Positions 34,961 through 46,249 of a DNA stretch of 64,000 nucleotides are shown here, piece after piece. The notes under the pieces were generated by a model, which saw only the letters and a program-made list of their open reading frames with translations, was not told the DNA's origin and ran no database searches. The stretch comes from Verticillium longisporum (lineage: Eukaryota > Ascomycota > Sordariomycetes > Glomerellales > Plectosphaerellaceae): positions 310,001-374,000 of the forward strand of contig JAETXT010000008.1 in assembly GCA_019188255.1 (NCBI GenBank). The letters are read 5' to 3'. The position numbers and the translations under genes were made by a program. Numbering within the stretch: position 1 is the stretch's first letter; every line of letters starts with the position of its first letter.

Positions 34961-36336
34961 TTCTAGACATGATAATACCATTTCCGCTGTTCATTTTGTC
35001 GACGGTCTACTGCGAGTGACTCGATATTTATGATTCGTTGGCATGTCTGATGCAAGGCATGAGAAGAGTACTTGTGCGGCTCGCAGTGTTTTCAGCTGAT
35101 ATCATTAACACTCACCGCTACGGGAACCATGACCAGAGAATATTTTACATACCATCCACCAAGTCGTTCCCATTTGATCATCCCGTCATGCCCTGTTCGG
35201 TTAAAACGACGCAATGGATATATGCCGAGAGCTCCTAACAATCCCTAATTGTATTGACTTTGAACACGTATGTGACGAGGGGCTCTTCTACGGGACGTTG
35301 CCATTACGTGCTTCATCCAGAATGCTCTTGAACATGATTCTCTCTACACTTAAGTCTTAATAATGCCAGACTGCGCCCTTACAATAATTATGAACTGTTA
35401 CCTTGATACCTTCACTGGCGTGTCCAGAAACACTTTGGTTTGCAATTTAACTAGCTCACAGGCGGGTGTGTAATGTGACACATACACTCTTGTCATACCC
35501 AGATCGCCATTGCTGTCTCTGTATCCACGTTTAACTGAATTCAGGGCTTCCTCATCATGCTCGCTCTGGGGCCACTATGGTACAAAGCAAAAACGCCATC
35601 TAATAGTGATAGACTTTACATCCATTTTCTCTCCATTAAGTTTCCTCTGAAGTTTGCAGTCTTTTTGCCTTGTCTATTCTTTTGATTGTACTATGTAAGG
35701 GTTTGCGAGTAGAAATCGCATTGTTTCCGGATAGTGGATTGAAGTCATCTAGCAATTAATCGCAAACGAGCAGCAAACTAGAGTATACGGGCAATACCTC
35801 TCTCTATATAGTACTATATATATATCTATAGCCTTTTACTCTTATCTTTTTTTCTCTTATATACTCTACCCTTATCCTTCTTCCTACTATCCTCTTCCGT
35901 CCTCCTTCCTCCTATCCTCTTCCCTTCCTTCCTCCGTCCTCCTTCCTCTTATCCTTCTTCCTCCCGTCCCCCCATTCTCCTCTATCCTCCTCCCTCTATT
36001 CTTCTTCCCCTATCCTTCTTCCCTTCCATCCTCCTCCCTCTATCCTTCTTTCCCCTATTCTATTCCCTTCTACTCTCTTCCCTTCTATTCCCTTCCCCTC
36101 TGTCCTCCTTCCTCCTATCCTTCTTCCTCCTATCCTTCTTCCCCCGTCCTTCTCCCCCGCGACTTATTCTTCTTCTTCCTCGTTTATATTAGGTTCTAGA
36201 CTATAATACCTTTAATATCCAGGGACCCTTCTATATCTCTGAGACAATACCTCATTCAAGCTCTTCGCCGTTTCGTCCTCATCCCTACCTATATATATCG
36301 ACCTTACCTATATACTTGAGCCGAAGCTATACAACG
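34961..36336. other. Intergenic with long polypyrimidine tract
   Basis: No gene recognised. The first 850 bp are of average to AT-rich composition. From about 35,831 to 36,180 the plus strand is almost purely C and T (CCTCCTT, TTCCTCC, CTATCC units), about 350 bp. A short TATATATATC run precedes it (about 35,815-35,830). Confidence 0.7.
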
Positions 36337-38120
36337 ATGGCTAGTAATAGCGCTACAGACCAGGAAATGGGCGGGGTCGCCCTGCAAGTTATCGAATTCG
36401 ACACGACCGACATCGCGAAGCAGCTAGGCCTTGAAGAAATGACCGTCCAGCTGAATGGTCGCCGATTCTATTAAAAGGTTTAGCTGTGGTCAGATGAGGA
36501 CAACGGAAAAACAAGCAAGCAGCAATACGAGCCTGCGATTGACGGACCGACCGTCATGGACAAAGGACCTCTTCTGCCAGGTCCCCAAGAGCTCGAACCA
36601 GGCCTAGAATCGAACACATTCGAATGCCTAGAGATCGGCATAGTTCAAGGAGACAACCCCAGCGAGTACCGGATTGAGGGAGCTTCCGGTCGAAAGAGCG
36701 CCAAAATGGCGGCTCAGAAGAGGAATCTCCATGACCGTGATACACATGCCCTACGGGCCTTCGTCGCTTGCCAAGACAAAGTCAAGCAAGTACGGTTGTT
36801 TGTGGGCTGCAGGTTTACCAATGGCCGGCTCTATGCTCGAGCCATCCATGCAGAAGACGTTTTTTTATTCAGAATTTTGGCAGGACGTTGACGAGGGCGT
36901 TGCGAAGAGGATCCGACAACGCCAGATCATGACTGCCATAAAGAAACACGCATCCACCGAAGACGCAAGGTTTGGTAGAATACTACCAGCAGCCTCCAAT
37001 GCTGCGTCCATGTGCCCACACTCATTGGCGGTCACCGAAGAACAAAGCCTTGTATCAAGGCTCAAATACCAGCTTTCGCTTATTGACCTCGACGGCGAAT
37101 TGGAGACAGTGGACAGGATGATCACAATGCTTGACAATGCGTCAGCCGACATCGACTTTGACCAACTCATTACTGTCAAAGTATTTTCGCTTTCTCCCAC
37201 CTTGATACGCCTTTTGACGAGTCTCTATGCGAAGTCTTAATCACTGAGCTAAAGGTATGTGCATGAAGCTGAGACTTTCATCTGAAGCTGGATGATGGCT
37301 AATTTGATACTCAATAGCCTACACTTATCCATACCAAACTTAATCGAAAGTTCATCCTAGACATTCGCGAGGAGCTGACGCGCGACTGGCGTCGACGGGG
37401 TTTCCCTTTGTCCCGCCAGCCGGAGTACCATTCTTCATCGAAACGTGCCACACTCTTCATTCGGGCTTTGGCCCCAATGAACTGGAAGGAATGATCAACA
37501 ATGCTATTGCCATCACCGAATCCCACCTGAAACGCAAAGGTCTTGACCACAGCACCGTCCTAGCCGGTCTTGGGCCCGGTCCCGTCACGAGTACGAGAAT
37601 CCGGGACCTTCTAAAGGAAATGGACAAAACGATCGAGTCCATGCAAATTCATCACCGGAATGAACACAAGAAGCTCGTCGAGCTCATGGGGGATGCCAGA
37701 TATATCTCTTGACGAGGTGACCCGGAGATTGGGGAAAACTGTTGACGCAACCGAGAGCCAGCTACTCCAGGAACAACTTGCGATCATCAGCTTTGACAAA
37801 CAAGTTTCTGCGAACTGCGATATGCCTCGGAGTCTGAAGGCATTACGGAACTCCTTCCGGCAGTCACTTACCGACCGAGCTTTCAGAGGCAACAGCTGGT
37901 AGGTTCTCCAAGCTCAAGGCTGACCCAACGATTGTTGTGTTCGAGGAGGGCGCTGACGGTTGCACCAGGTACCCATGGCATGATCGCCCACCTTCCGATA
38001 CGTCCTCGTGACACCGCTCGATCTTTCGGTCAGACAGCTTCTATAAACTGGACCCCGCCGGAGCATGATGAGGACCTTGGAGATCAACCACTTCAGTGTT
38101 TTTGTCGGTCCTATCAGAGC
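36337..38120 (+). pseudogene. Decayed gene of unknown function with RIP-type stops
   Basis: Starts with ATG at 36337 (MASNSATDQEMGGVALQVIEFD). The frame hits TAA and TAG at about 36,472-36,486, where CAA and CAG would give YQKVQLW. It continues in the same frame with QQYEPAIDGPTVMDKGPLL. A T7 run at about 36,858 shifts the frame; coding-like text goes on (YSEFWQDVDEGVAKRIRQRQ, ASTEDARFGRILPAASNAA, LDGELETVDRMITMLDNA). After about 37,310 further pieces appear in changing frames (RKFILDIREELTRDWRRRGFPF, GPNELEGMINNAIAITES, LGKTVDATESQLLQEQLAIIS). Non-functional as written. I do not recognise a domain; it may form one locus with the downstream remnants. Confidence 0.6.
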
Positions 38121-38990
38121 AGGTGAATAAATACTTGATTACTACGAGCAGCAGAGTCGCGCATTTATCGAGGCTCTCTCCGTCATCTTCGATTCTTTTC
38201 TACCCACCGGTCAAAGTGCTGCAGTAAGTTTGAGAATGGTGATCCGCCCCATGGGGACCTGTACGCTCCTGCGCGGACAACGAAATGTTGTCAATGGGCT
38301 TGGCCTTCAGCACCGCACCACGTTTGAAGCAATAATAATATCACGACTTTCGAATTCGATACTATCGATCTATTACTTGCTTGTGTTGCCCTTCCAAGGA
38401 TTCTGGACGCTTTCCCGAAATTGGTCAACTTGCGCATCGGTCCTACACATCGGTGCTATGACACAGTAGAAGAGTATCGCGACATACTGGGCGCGCCCTA
38501 CTACTTCCAGAGCTGCGCTCACTGAAGAGTCTTGGGATTTATTGGTCTGATGGCCAACTTCGGCCAAGTTTGGACCATTCCTGCCGCCGGTGTTTTCCAA
38601 GCAGCTTAGAAGACAGCGATAACATGTCAACAGTCACAGCAGACAGCGAAGTAGACGAACTTGCCTGTCAGGCGCTCTACACAGGACGTATACGACAATG
38701 CTATTCGGTGCCTACTCAATTTACCTTTCATTGAGAATGTCACGCTGTTTGGACATCAATTTCTTCAGTGGAGGCACTCCGCCCATGGCCCAGTGTCGGC
38801 GCGCACGATATGGGCAGGAACCTCCGATTCCTTCGTCTGACTATTTGGTCGACTCCTGTCACCGATCCTTCATGGCAACCCATCATATCTGCTTTAGGGG
38901 TTTCGCAGCTCATGCTCGTCAGCTCGAGTTTGTAGAGGCCTGGGATGAAGGCTACGAGGAGGAGTCCAGAGATGATGACGACTAGGGGTG
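38121..38990 (+). pseudogene. Decayed leucine-rich (F-box/LRR-like) gene remnant
   Basis: Coding-like pieces in alternating frames: YYEQQSRAFIEALSVIFDSF near 38,140, FDTIDLLLVLPRILDAFP and KLVNLRIGPTHRCYDTVEEY near 38,350-38,480, CLLNLPFIENVTLFGHQFLQW near 38,700, and LRFLRLTIWSTPVTDPSWQP near 38,820. The regularly spaced Leu-x-x-Leu text resembles leucine-rich segments of fungal F-box-type proteins. Frames change about every 100-200 bp. The family call is tentative; decay is clear. Confidence 0.45.
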
Positions 38991-40078
38991 TCTTACTTTC
39001 GAGTTTCAAGGCGTCAACAAGAAACACGAAAGTATATGGAATTCGTACTTCATCGACTTTCTCGGAAAGGAAAGATATATCGACGACGACATGGGTGTCA
39101 GAGCGTGGGGTTGAGCAACACCTCTGGATGCAGCTCCGGAGGAAGGATCCGAATAAGAAATTATTGTGTCTTGCACCTTGGGACAAACGCAATCTTGTGG
39201 AGTTGATGTTGGAGCTGTACAAGGACAGAATTGCTTGCAAAGATGAGCCGTCGCGACTGACAGACAAAAGGCCATCGAACTTCCGCCGCAACGCCTTATT
39301 ATACTGCGACTCGCGTCGAGATGAAGCTCCCGAGACGTATCATTGGTGCTACATTATAGCCGAATACCGACCAGAAGAAAACATTAAACCTGCATACATT
39401 GTACCCCATTTTATCTCCTCATTACTCGGCCCGCTACTCTTCGGTTCACGGTCCGACGATCTGCAGCATCCCTCGAACTGTTTGATTCTATCGATTAAAC
39501 CTAAGGAGTGGTTTGATAACTATAAGTTTCTCATTATGCCCATCATCCCGGAGGAAGTTCCAAACAAGAGATGGCGCATCGAATTCTTATGCACATCAAA
39601 CATGGCCTCTAGTATGGCAACTTGAAAGCGAGCAATCTGGAGGGCAGAGAGCTGAAGTTTCTCAACGAGAACCGCCCAGCTGCGCGATTTATGTATTCGC
39701 ATTTCATCATGGAACTAATGCGAATCAAAGATCTCGATAAGCGTTATTGGCAGGATATCTAGGCCAAGTGCTATCAAAGCCGCCCATTTCCAATGGGCAG
39801 GGCCATATGTCCGAGACTCAGTCCTCCTCGCCGTCGCCTCTCATTATCAAGCTATCGACTCGGACGTACTTATCTCATGGTTGAAGGACAACGGCTTCCG
39901 AGATGAGTGGTACCTGACTCCATCTGAGGCAACAGAAGCAGCCCGTTTAGTCCTCGGGCAGATGGGTACCGACCAAGAGAGAAGGAGGAGCTAGATTCAG
40001 ACAGTAAAATCGAAGGGATGGGCTATAAGCTAAAAAGAAAAAGTGTTGAACCAATATTGGGGGATTGCCTGGGTTGGT
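38991..40078 (+). pseudogene. Decayed fungal HNH-nuclease-like gene
   Basis: The best preserved part (39,150-39,625) reads LAPWDKRNLVELMLELYKDR, then RRPSNFRRNALLYCDSR-like text, PAYIVPHF, LLFGSRSDDLQHPSNCLILS, KEWFDNYKFLIMPI and EVPNKRWRIEFL. This order resembles fungal proteins with an HNH_2-type domain, in which an AHIVP-like motif is followed by LQ.P.N and WFD.Y. Here the motif histidine is tyrosine (TAC), as C-to-T change would produce. Further pieces (LNENRPAARFMYSHFIMELMRIKDLDKRYW and WLKDNGFRDEWYLTPSEATEAARLVLGQMG) follow in other frames to about 40,000. Function as a nuclease is unproven even for the family. The LINE inserted about 80-100 bp downstream. Confidence 0.5.
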
Positions 40079-40087
40079 GATCACCGT

Positions 40088-40099
40088 ATGGGATTCACA
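40088..40099 (+). repeat. LINE target-site duplication, copy 1
   Basis: ATGGGATTCACA, identical to 45684-45695. It runs into the GT/CA tail, so the inner border is uncertain by a few bases. Confidence 0.8.
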
Positions 40100-40431
40100 C
40101 ACACACACACACACAAGTTTATTACGCCTGGTGGCCTAGAGCCAATAAGGCACTATTTGCTATTGTACACGGTCGCTTCCTCTAGTCTGTCCGAATCTCC
40201 CAAGCCCATAATAGGTCATCTTTCCGCTCTTGCTTTCTCGTCTTCTGTCTTGCCGCCGGTTTCTCGTGGGGTTTAGATTGTATTGGCAAGCTGCTTGAAG
40301 GCTATTCTTCAAGTGTTCAGAGTCCTATCTACGGCGACTGAAGCGGCGCTTACTGTTGTTGACACGAGGTGTGGGTGTTAGGTTCGGTTAGTAGAAGAAG
40401 GGGGTTTTGGTGTGTTAGGCCCCGCAAGGGA

Positions 40432-43400
40432 TCACACGTTCTCCAGTCGGCCCGTGGCCTTCGCAAAGCGTATCGTAGCTCGGACTGCTTTCATGTCCGG
40501 CTTCCAATCATCACCATCTGATGTCGTCTTACCTCCCAAATGGAAGGAGATGTTGTCTCTTTGTGTGCCAGGGCGCATGAGTGTCTCGGCTCGTTGTGTT
40601 GCCCATCGTGTGCATCGGAGGAGAAAGTGCTCCACCGTCTCTCTCGCTTGTCCGCATGCGCATTGGGCTGAAGCTACTGCCCTGATTCGGAAAAGTGAGG
40701 CGTTCAGTCTCGCCATGCCTGTCCTGAGCTGGGCCAGCATGCTCGCCTCCATCCAGGAAAGGTTATCATATAGTTCTCGAGTGTGCTTGCCGGGTAGTGC
40801 TATGTCGACTTCCTTCGAGAGTTTTCCAACATTATCTGGTAGTCGTCTTTCCACACGTAGTTTGCGCCTTGCAGCGTTGAGGGTGGTGGATCGCATCTTT
40901 GGGAACTGTTTTTCAGGCAAGGCGCCATCTCGGCTGGCCTTGCGTGCTTCTCCTTTCGCTTTCTTCAGGAGGTCGTCGTCGAGCTGGCTCGGAAGCCACA
41001 CGACTGAGATGGTGTTCCCGGTTTCTCGCAGTCGGGTGATCGCCTCGTAGATGCAGCGAACGTACTCTTGTCCAGACTGTTGTTGGGGGTTTCGAAGTGT
41101 CAGCACCGCGGCTTTGTTGCTTGTCAGTAGCGTCACGGTCTGCCCCCTCAGCTGCGGCAGAAATCGCAACGCGTATGCTGCCGCTACCAGTTCTCCGGAA
41201 AATGGGTTCTGATCGGTCCTCATGCCGTGGGTGAAGGAAAACGTCTCGAGCCTCGTCCCTGGCCCCTTGACGGTTCCACCGACGCCGACCACCTCGTTTC
41301 GTGCCGAGCTGCTCACAGCGATGCGCACCGTGGCCTCCTCATCGACCCGCGTCAGTGTTGCATCCTCGTCGTTCCATTCAGTGACGGTCTGCACTCTTTC
41401 CATCCACGGCGGCAGTGTGAATGGGTTGATTGTTTCCAGGTCCTCCATTGGAATTTCGTTGAGCGAAGTTGCCAGTTGGAAAAATGGTGAGCGGTGGAAG
41501 CGCCTGAACTTCTTTATGCGAGAGGTCAGTTTTCGAAGCGGGTTGGTCTCAGGCAGTGCGTGGAGATCTGTCCATAGCTTGATGGCCCTTCTCGTGAATC
41601 GCTCTGGTGCACTGGCGATGTGAGCCTCCGCTTCTGCTACGCTTGTGGCTATCGTGACGAACGCTCCAATAATTGCCTGCGCTCCGACCTTTTGGACGCG
41701 ATAGATTGCTGCTGCCGTCCGGTCTTTGCATCGGTGCCTCCAGACGTTAGAGGCATAGTCCACCACTGGGGCCACGGTGGCCGTGAATAGCTGCCGTGCT
41801 GTCGCCGGGGTCAATCCTCTCAGTCGTTTCAGCTCCATCGCAGCCTCTAGTCCCTTGGTCGCCACTCTTGCAATGTGTTCCCTGTATCTGAGTCCAATGT
41901 CCATGATCACGCCGAGGATCTTGACATGCTGTTTGGGTTTGACTGTTTGGCCCTTGATAGTGAAAGGTTCCGAATCGGACCTTTTGGCCCATCGGGTGAA
42001 GTGGATGACCGCCGTCTTGTCCGCTTCGAAAGTCGCCCCGCTTCTCTGCTCCCAGTCCAGTGCCTTCTCGATGATCGCCTCGATCCCTTTACGGTTGTCT
42101 TGCGTGGTTGGTCCAGCGACCCAGGCTGTGAAGTCGTCGACAAAGGCTATAGCTCCTCCATAGCAGTTGATCTTCTGTTGTACAAGGTCGGCGTTGAAGA
42201 ACAGAAACAGGATCGGTGACAGTGGCGATCCTTGCGGTAGTCCAGCCTGAGGCAGGGTCCGGACCTCTGATGCTTGGCCGTTGACCTGAATTGTCGCCGT
42301 CCGATCGGAGCAGAATGCCTCTACCCAACGGAGCAAATCTTCTGGGAGGCCCCTCGCTCTCATTCTCTGAATGAGTCTCTCTTTGCATACTCCATTGTAT
42401 GCTCCCTTCACATCGAAGCTCACGAGGCTGACCACCCAACGATTTCTCCATGCTGCGTAGATTTGTTCTTGCAGCAACACCAACGCTTGTTCTGCTGACC
42501 TCTGTTTGCGGGCCCCGAAGTGGTTCGTGGGCAACAGCCCATGGGTTTCGACTGCATGGGATATCCTCTCCGCAACAACCGACTCGAGAACCTTGCCGAG
42601 CGTGGCGAGGAGCGAGATGGGCCTCCAAGCCTTGGCGATGGTGTAGTCTCCTTTGCCGGGCTTCTTGAGCGGGATGATCTTGGCATGCCTCCATTGGTCG
42701 GGGAGTACTCCTTCCTCTAGCGATGCGCGGAAAATCGCAAGGACACTGTGCTTGACGGCTGGCCAAATCTGTTTCCAGACCATCGCCGGCAACCCGTCCT
42801 CACCGGGTGCTTTCCACGATTTCGTCGCGAAAAGCCGGCGCTCGACTTCTTCCATCGTGATGTCAGGCATGGTGACAGCCGATTCGCGCTGCGGCCTCTC
42901 ACCCTCCTCTTCGATGTGCTCTGGTGGGGGCGGGAAGAAAGTCGTAAGCAATTCTTCCGCTTGCTCTTTGCCGTTGGTCGTCCGTGTGCCATCAGCCTTT
43001 ACAAGCTGCGGCACCTTGCCGAATGCCGCGTCGTCGCCCGACTTGAGATACTTGGCGGCCTTCCAGATGTTGTCGTTGTCGGCCAGAAAGTCGTTCCAAT
43101 GGGTTTTCTTCTGTTGTCGAATGGCACCGTGGTATTGTTTCGCTGCTCCCTTGGCCGTGTTCTCCAGTGCTTCATCGTTCCGTCCTGCCCGTCTCGCTGC
43201 CCTCGCCCGGTTCCTCCAATGTGTGTGGATGTGGCGGAGCTGCGTAAGATCCGCCGTCCACCACCGCTTCGCGTGTGGCGATGGTTTGGCTTTTGGTGTC
43301 AAGGCCTGTACTGCTTCCAGCACCACTGACATGAGTCTGTCCGTCTTCTCTTGGACCGTGCCTTCCATCGGGGCTGTCTCGAGTGCAGTGGAAATTCGAG

Positions 43401-44187
43401 TGTTGATTTCATTCCATGGCGCGTTCTTGTACAGAGGTCGGTCCTGGATTTTCGGGGCCGGCACTGATACATCAAAAATCGTTTCGATGGTGCGGTGGTC
43501 TGACCCGTGCTCTGTTCCGTTCGTCGTACACTTGATCATGGCCGCAGCTAGGTCTTCTGATACCAGCACCAGGTCGATTGTCGACTCGTGGTCCCCGCCT
43601 TGCCAAGTCTTCGTGCCCCTCGGGAGCATGCTGCAGAGGGAGAGCTCGTTCATCAGGTCGATGATGTTGTCGGCTTCACCCTGTCGTACCGGAGACACGT
43701 CGTCTCCTCCCCATAGTTGATCGTGGCGATTGAAGTCGCCCGCAATGACCACGTGCACCACCTCTCCTGCGGCTCTCCTGGCGTCCGCGACCGCTCTACG
43801 TATGGTGTTGCACGCTTCCTGTAATGCCTGGGTGTCCATCCCCTGCACGTACACGGACACCACCAGTACCAGTTTCCCTGGAAGCCGCAACAATGCTGCT
43901 GTCATGTCCGGAGACTCTATCCGCACCTGTTCAGCCTCCAAATCCTTCCTTACCCAAAGCATGCTTCGGATCGCCCATCGTCCTTCCCCAATCGTTGGTG
44001 GGACCATCTTTGTCCATCTGTGATGTCCCATCGGCGTCGTCAACAGCCGTCCTTTGATCATCCGTGCCTGTGGTTCCTGGATCGCCAGCACCGCTACGTC
44101 CTGAATGTCCTCGTCGTTCATGAGGCTCTCGTGAACCTCGCCGCGTTTTCGCACATTGAGTTGGATCATACGGAGCGTACTACTCAT
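40432..44187 (-). CDS. LINE ORF2: endonuclease, reverse transcriptase, RNase H-like domain (1,251 residues)
   Basis: Enzyme for target-primed reverse transcription. The apurinic-type endonuclease is at about 5-240 ([22 protein letters not shown] near 149, [17 protein letters not shown]). Reverse transcriptase follows at about 440-740: [66 protein letters not shown] and the catalytic box AFVDDF near 680. An RNase H-like region lies at about 947-1085, in which the usual DGS is replaced by VSSS and the TDS-like aspartate by N (TSNKAAVL), while the GEL glutamate remains. It ends with a CxC...HxxxxC zinc-binding segment near 1173 ([17 protein letters not shown]). Its ATG overlaps the ORF1 stop (ATGAGTAG), suggesting translation by termination-reinitiation. 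The frame is open throughout. Confidence 0.95.
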   Translation of the reverse strand: MSSTLRMIQLNVRKRGEVHESLMNDEDIQDVAVLAIQEPQARMIKGRLLTTPMGHHRWTKMVPPTIGEGRWAIRSMLWVRKDLEAEQVRIESPDMTAALLRLPGKLVLVVSVYVQGMDTQALQEACNTIRRAVADARRAAGEVVHVVIAGDFNRHDQLWGGDDVSPVRQGEADNIIDLMNELSLCSMLPRGTKTWQGGDHESTIDLVLVSEDLAAAMIKCTTNGTEHGSDHRTIETIFDVSVPAPKIQDRPLYKNAPWNEINTRISTALETAPMEGTVQEKTDRLMSVVLEAVQALTPKAKPSPHAKRWWTADLTQLRHIHTHWRNRARAARRAGRNDEALENTAKGAAKQYHGAIRQQKKTHWNDFLADNDNIWKAAKYLKSGDDAAFGKVPQLVKADGTRTTNGKEQAEELLTTFFPPPPEHIEEEGERPQRESAVTMPDITMEEVERRLFATKSWKAPGEDGLPAMVWKQIWPAVKHSVLAIFRASLEEGVLPDQWRHAKIIPLKKPGKGDYTIAKAWRPISLLATLGKVLESVVAERISHAVETHGLLPTNHFGARKQRSAEQALVLLQEQIYAAWRNRWVVSLVSFDVKGAYNGVCKERLIQRMRARGLPEDLLRWVEAFCSDRTATIQVNGQASEVRTLPQAGLPQGSPLSPILFLFFNADLVQQKINCYGGAIAFVDDFTAWVAGPTTQDNRKGIEAIIEKALDWEQRSGATFEADKTAVIHFTRWAKRSDSEPFTIKGQTVKPKQHVKILGVIMDIGLRYREHIARVATKGLEAAMELKRLRGLTPATARQLFTATVAPVVDYASNVWRHRCKDRTAAAIYRVQKVGAQAIIGAFVTIATSVAEAEAHIASAPERFTRRAIKLWTDLHALPETNPLRKLTSRIKKFRRFHRSPFFQLATSLNEIPMEDLETINPFTLPPWMERVQTVTEWNDEDATLTRVDEEATVRIAVSSSARNEVVGVGGTVKGPGTRLETFSFTHGMRTDQNPFSGELVAAAYALRFLPQLRGQTVTLLTSNKAAVLTLRNPQQQSGQEYVRCIYEAITRLRETGNTISVVWLPSQLDDDLLKKAKGEARKASRDGALPEKQFPKMRSTTLNAARRKLRVERRLPDNVGKLSKEVDIALPGKHTRELYDNLSWMEASMLAQLRTGMARLNASLFRIRAVASAQCACGQARETVEHFLLRCTRWATQRAETLMRPGTQRDNISFHLGGKTTSDGDDWKPDMKAVRATIRFAKATGRLENV

Positions 44188-45589
44188 TCAAAGATGGGTA
44201 GAGCTTCTTGCAGTTTCTGCTGAAAGATGCATGGGGACCTCCGCAGGGAACACACTTGAGGATAGTCTCAGTGCAGGCACTGTGGTGGTGCCCCTCCTTG
44301 GCACATTTCCCGCACACCTGGGGTCGGTCGCACTGGTGAGCTTTATGGCCGCGGCCCATCTGTTGACAGTTGTAGCACTGGTCGAGGCGAGGACGAGATT
44401 CGAAGACCTTGGTCCTCCCAGATTGTCCTCCCGCATAGGCGTAGCCCTCCGCGAGTAGCCTTTCCGCGTCCGCTCTCTTCGTGAGGTACATAACCATTGA
44501 GCCGTATGCCTTCGGGACGTCCCTGTTACTTAGCCAGCCTACTTTCGCAACTTGTACGTCGTTTTCTTTGCCAATCTCCTCCGCGGCCCCACTGCGGATG
44601 GTGTTCGCCTCATCCAAGACCACCATGCGGCTCACGTAGTCGACTTTGACAGGATAGAGTTCGTCTCGCAGCATCCTAGCTCCTCGAGGCAGCTTGGCTT
44701 CCACCAGTTGTTTCACCATGGCGTGCTCCTGCTCGTTTCTGCAGGCAATTCTGATTCGAGGCTTCTTCGGGTCCTTGGTCACGGCCAGGCAACGCCACTT
44801 GGATTGGCTTTGGTCCACCCTGACCTCGCCTTCCGTAAGGGTACGAATAGCGCCCGGTGTGAGCTGTTCACCTTGTTCGTCCTCCATCCTGGATGTGTCG
44901 ATCGTGCAGAAGACCATGTCTATTGGCGTCGGTGGCGTTGTCATGGTAGCCTGCCTCGTGTTGCTGAGTTGGCCGGCCTGTGGCATCCGGGCAATGTCTG
45001 CGTAGGACGGCCCCGATCTATCCTGCCCTGCGATCGTCGTAGTGACTGTTTCGATGCTCGCACGCAGGCTCTGGGTTTCATTCGTGGTCGCATGGAGGGC
45101 TTTCCTAAGCTTCTCCACTTCGTTCTGGAGCTCTTCAATTCTTGTCGACTGTGACTGGGACTCTTCCAGGACCTTTCTCATGATCTTCGTCTGTAGTTCC
45201 ATCTGTTTCTCCATAGCGCGCAGCAACGCTCTTCCGTCCGGCTGCCCTCCAAGAGTCCCGGAGATTGGTCGTCGCACCGTCGGTTTGGTACCGCGCCTAT
45301 TGGCTCTTCGCTCCGTGATTTCCACATCGTCGGTCGGCTCGTTTCTGGCTTGACCCTCGGTCGCTTCATCATTGATATGTTCATCGTCGATGACTTCGTT
45401 GTCGATGGATCGATTGTCGACGACCTTGTTGCTCGGCTTGCGCGTCGATCGAAGCTGTCGTCTCACACCACCATTCCCCCTTCTCCATCCGACGCAACAT
45501 GGATCGTGTCGCGTTCGTTCGCCATGGCTGCAGGTGGGGCGCCACGTGGAATGGGATCCACCAGTACGCGTCGCGCCGTCCCACGTCAA
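44180..45589 (-). CDS. LINE ORF1: gag-like RNA-binding protein (469 residues)
   Basis: Expected to coat the element's RNA. A basic N-terminal third is followed by a predicted coiled coil at about 125-190 ([20 protein letters not shown] and [15 protein letters not shown]), a probable RNA-recognition-like middle, and three C-terminal zinc knuckles at about 401-465: [30 protein letters not shown] and [15 protein letters not shown]. Its stop TAG at 44180-44182 sits inside the ORF2 start region. The first ATG, at 45589, is used. Confidence 0.93.
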   Translation of the reverse strand: MTWDGATRTGGSHSTWRPTCSHGERTRHDPCCVGWRRGNGGVRRQLRSTRKPSNKVVDNRSIDNEVIDDEHINDEATEGQARNEPTDDVEITERRANRRGTKPTVRRPISGTLGGQPDGRALLRAMEKQMELQTKIMRKVLEESQSQSTRIEELQNEVEKLRKALHATTNETQSLRASIETVTTTIAGQDRSGPSYADIARMPQAGQLSNTRQATMTTPPTPIDMVFCTIDTSRMEDEQGEQLTPGAIRTLTEGEVRVDQSQSKWRCLAVTKDPKKPRIRIACRNEQEHAMVKQLVEAKLPRGARMLRDELYPVKVDYVSRMVVLDEANTIRSGAAEEIGKENDVQVAKVGWLSNRDVPKAYGSMVMYLTKRADAERLLAEGYAYAGGQSGRTKVFESRPRLDQCYNCQQMGRGHKAHQCDRPQVCGKCAKEGHHHSACTETILKCVPCGGPHASFSRNCKKLYPSLNE

Positions 45590-45683
45590 AGACCAACCTG
45601 TCCACGATCAATCTGATGCCGTACTTCAACGAAAATCAGGCAAGTACAGTTAGGAGCATACTGTAACACAGCCATTGTCGGTC

Positions 45684-45695
45684 ATGGGATTCACA
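45684..45695 (+). repeat. LINE target-site duplication, copy 2
   Basis: ATGGGATTCACA next to the 5' end of the element, identical to 40088-40099. Confidence 0.8.
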
Positions 45696-45900
45696 GCTAT
45701 GGTGATCACTGGGGGCTCGGATTCACTGCTCCCAGGAGCACGTGATTCACAGCCCACGTGATCTGTGAATCAGATGGGTATCGGTGAATCAGATAGGTAG
45801 CGGTGAATCAGATATCACCAACAATCATCACAAGTCTTATATCACCAACCCTACCTACCTATTCAGAGCTCTCAGGCACAGCCAAAGTAATGAATCAGGG
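45696..45900. repeat. Cluster of GTGAATCA/TGATTCAC motifs next to the LINE
   Basis: At least four copies of GATTCAC or its reverse complement GTGAATC occur at 45,690-45,830, some in an approximately 18-bp direct period (CGGTGAATCAGATA after GGTAT or GGTAG). CACGTGAT occurs twice. The LINE target duplication itself contains the motif. Purpose unknown. Confidence 0.6.
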
Positions 45901-46249
45901 TTCACGTAAGCAGTGAAGCCCTCTCAACAAAAAGAAAAAACCAAACGCCGACTCAGACACTAGGTCGGTTGAGACTGGCGTTCGCGAGTATACGACTAGC
46001 GCTTAACTAGGCGTCGAGCGCATGAAGCACTACTTGAAATACACAATAGCTATATGAAGCTACAATCTCAAAAAACTTGAAACGTCGCGCGCAACTCAAT
46101 GATGAAAGCCTCTTTCGTATGGGGAATGCCCACCAGTCATTGATCCTCATCCCTAAAGGTGATCCGCAACTGTGTGTTGCTATGTCAGAGCGCTGGTTTG
46201 AGCAGAGTGAAGAAGTCTTCCGCACGTAAGGTCCGCAGTCAATAGATAG

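Larger units (their letters stand above)
40100..45683 (-). mobile_element. Full-length Tad-like non-LTR retrotransposon (LINE)
   Basis: The 5' end is near 45,683, with a 5' leader of about 94 bp before ORF1. ORF1 and ORF2 are both open and overlap by 8 nt. The 3' untranslated part (about 330 bp) contains AATAAA (40118-40123, minus strand) and ends in a GT dinucleotide tail (40,097-40,115). The 12-mer ATGGGATTCACA flanks the unit at 40088-40099 and 45684-45695, a target-site duplication. No RIP-type damage is visible. Fungal Tad-group elements have this ORF1-ORF2 plan with apurinic endonuclease, reverse transcriptase and RNase H-like regions. Confidence 0.93.

Noticed and set aside
40081..40120. 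CA repeat near 40,100 as an ordinary microsatellite
   Set aside because: Its position directly after AATAAA and beside the target duplication makes it the 3' tail of the LINE.
42653..43720. 355-codon plus-strand frame within the LINE
   Set aside because: Antisense shadow of ORF2, which has full reverse transcriptase and endonuclease motifs.
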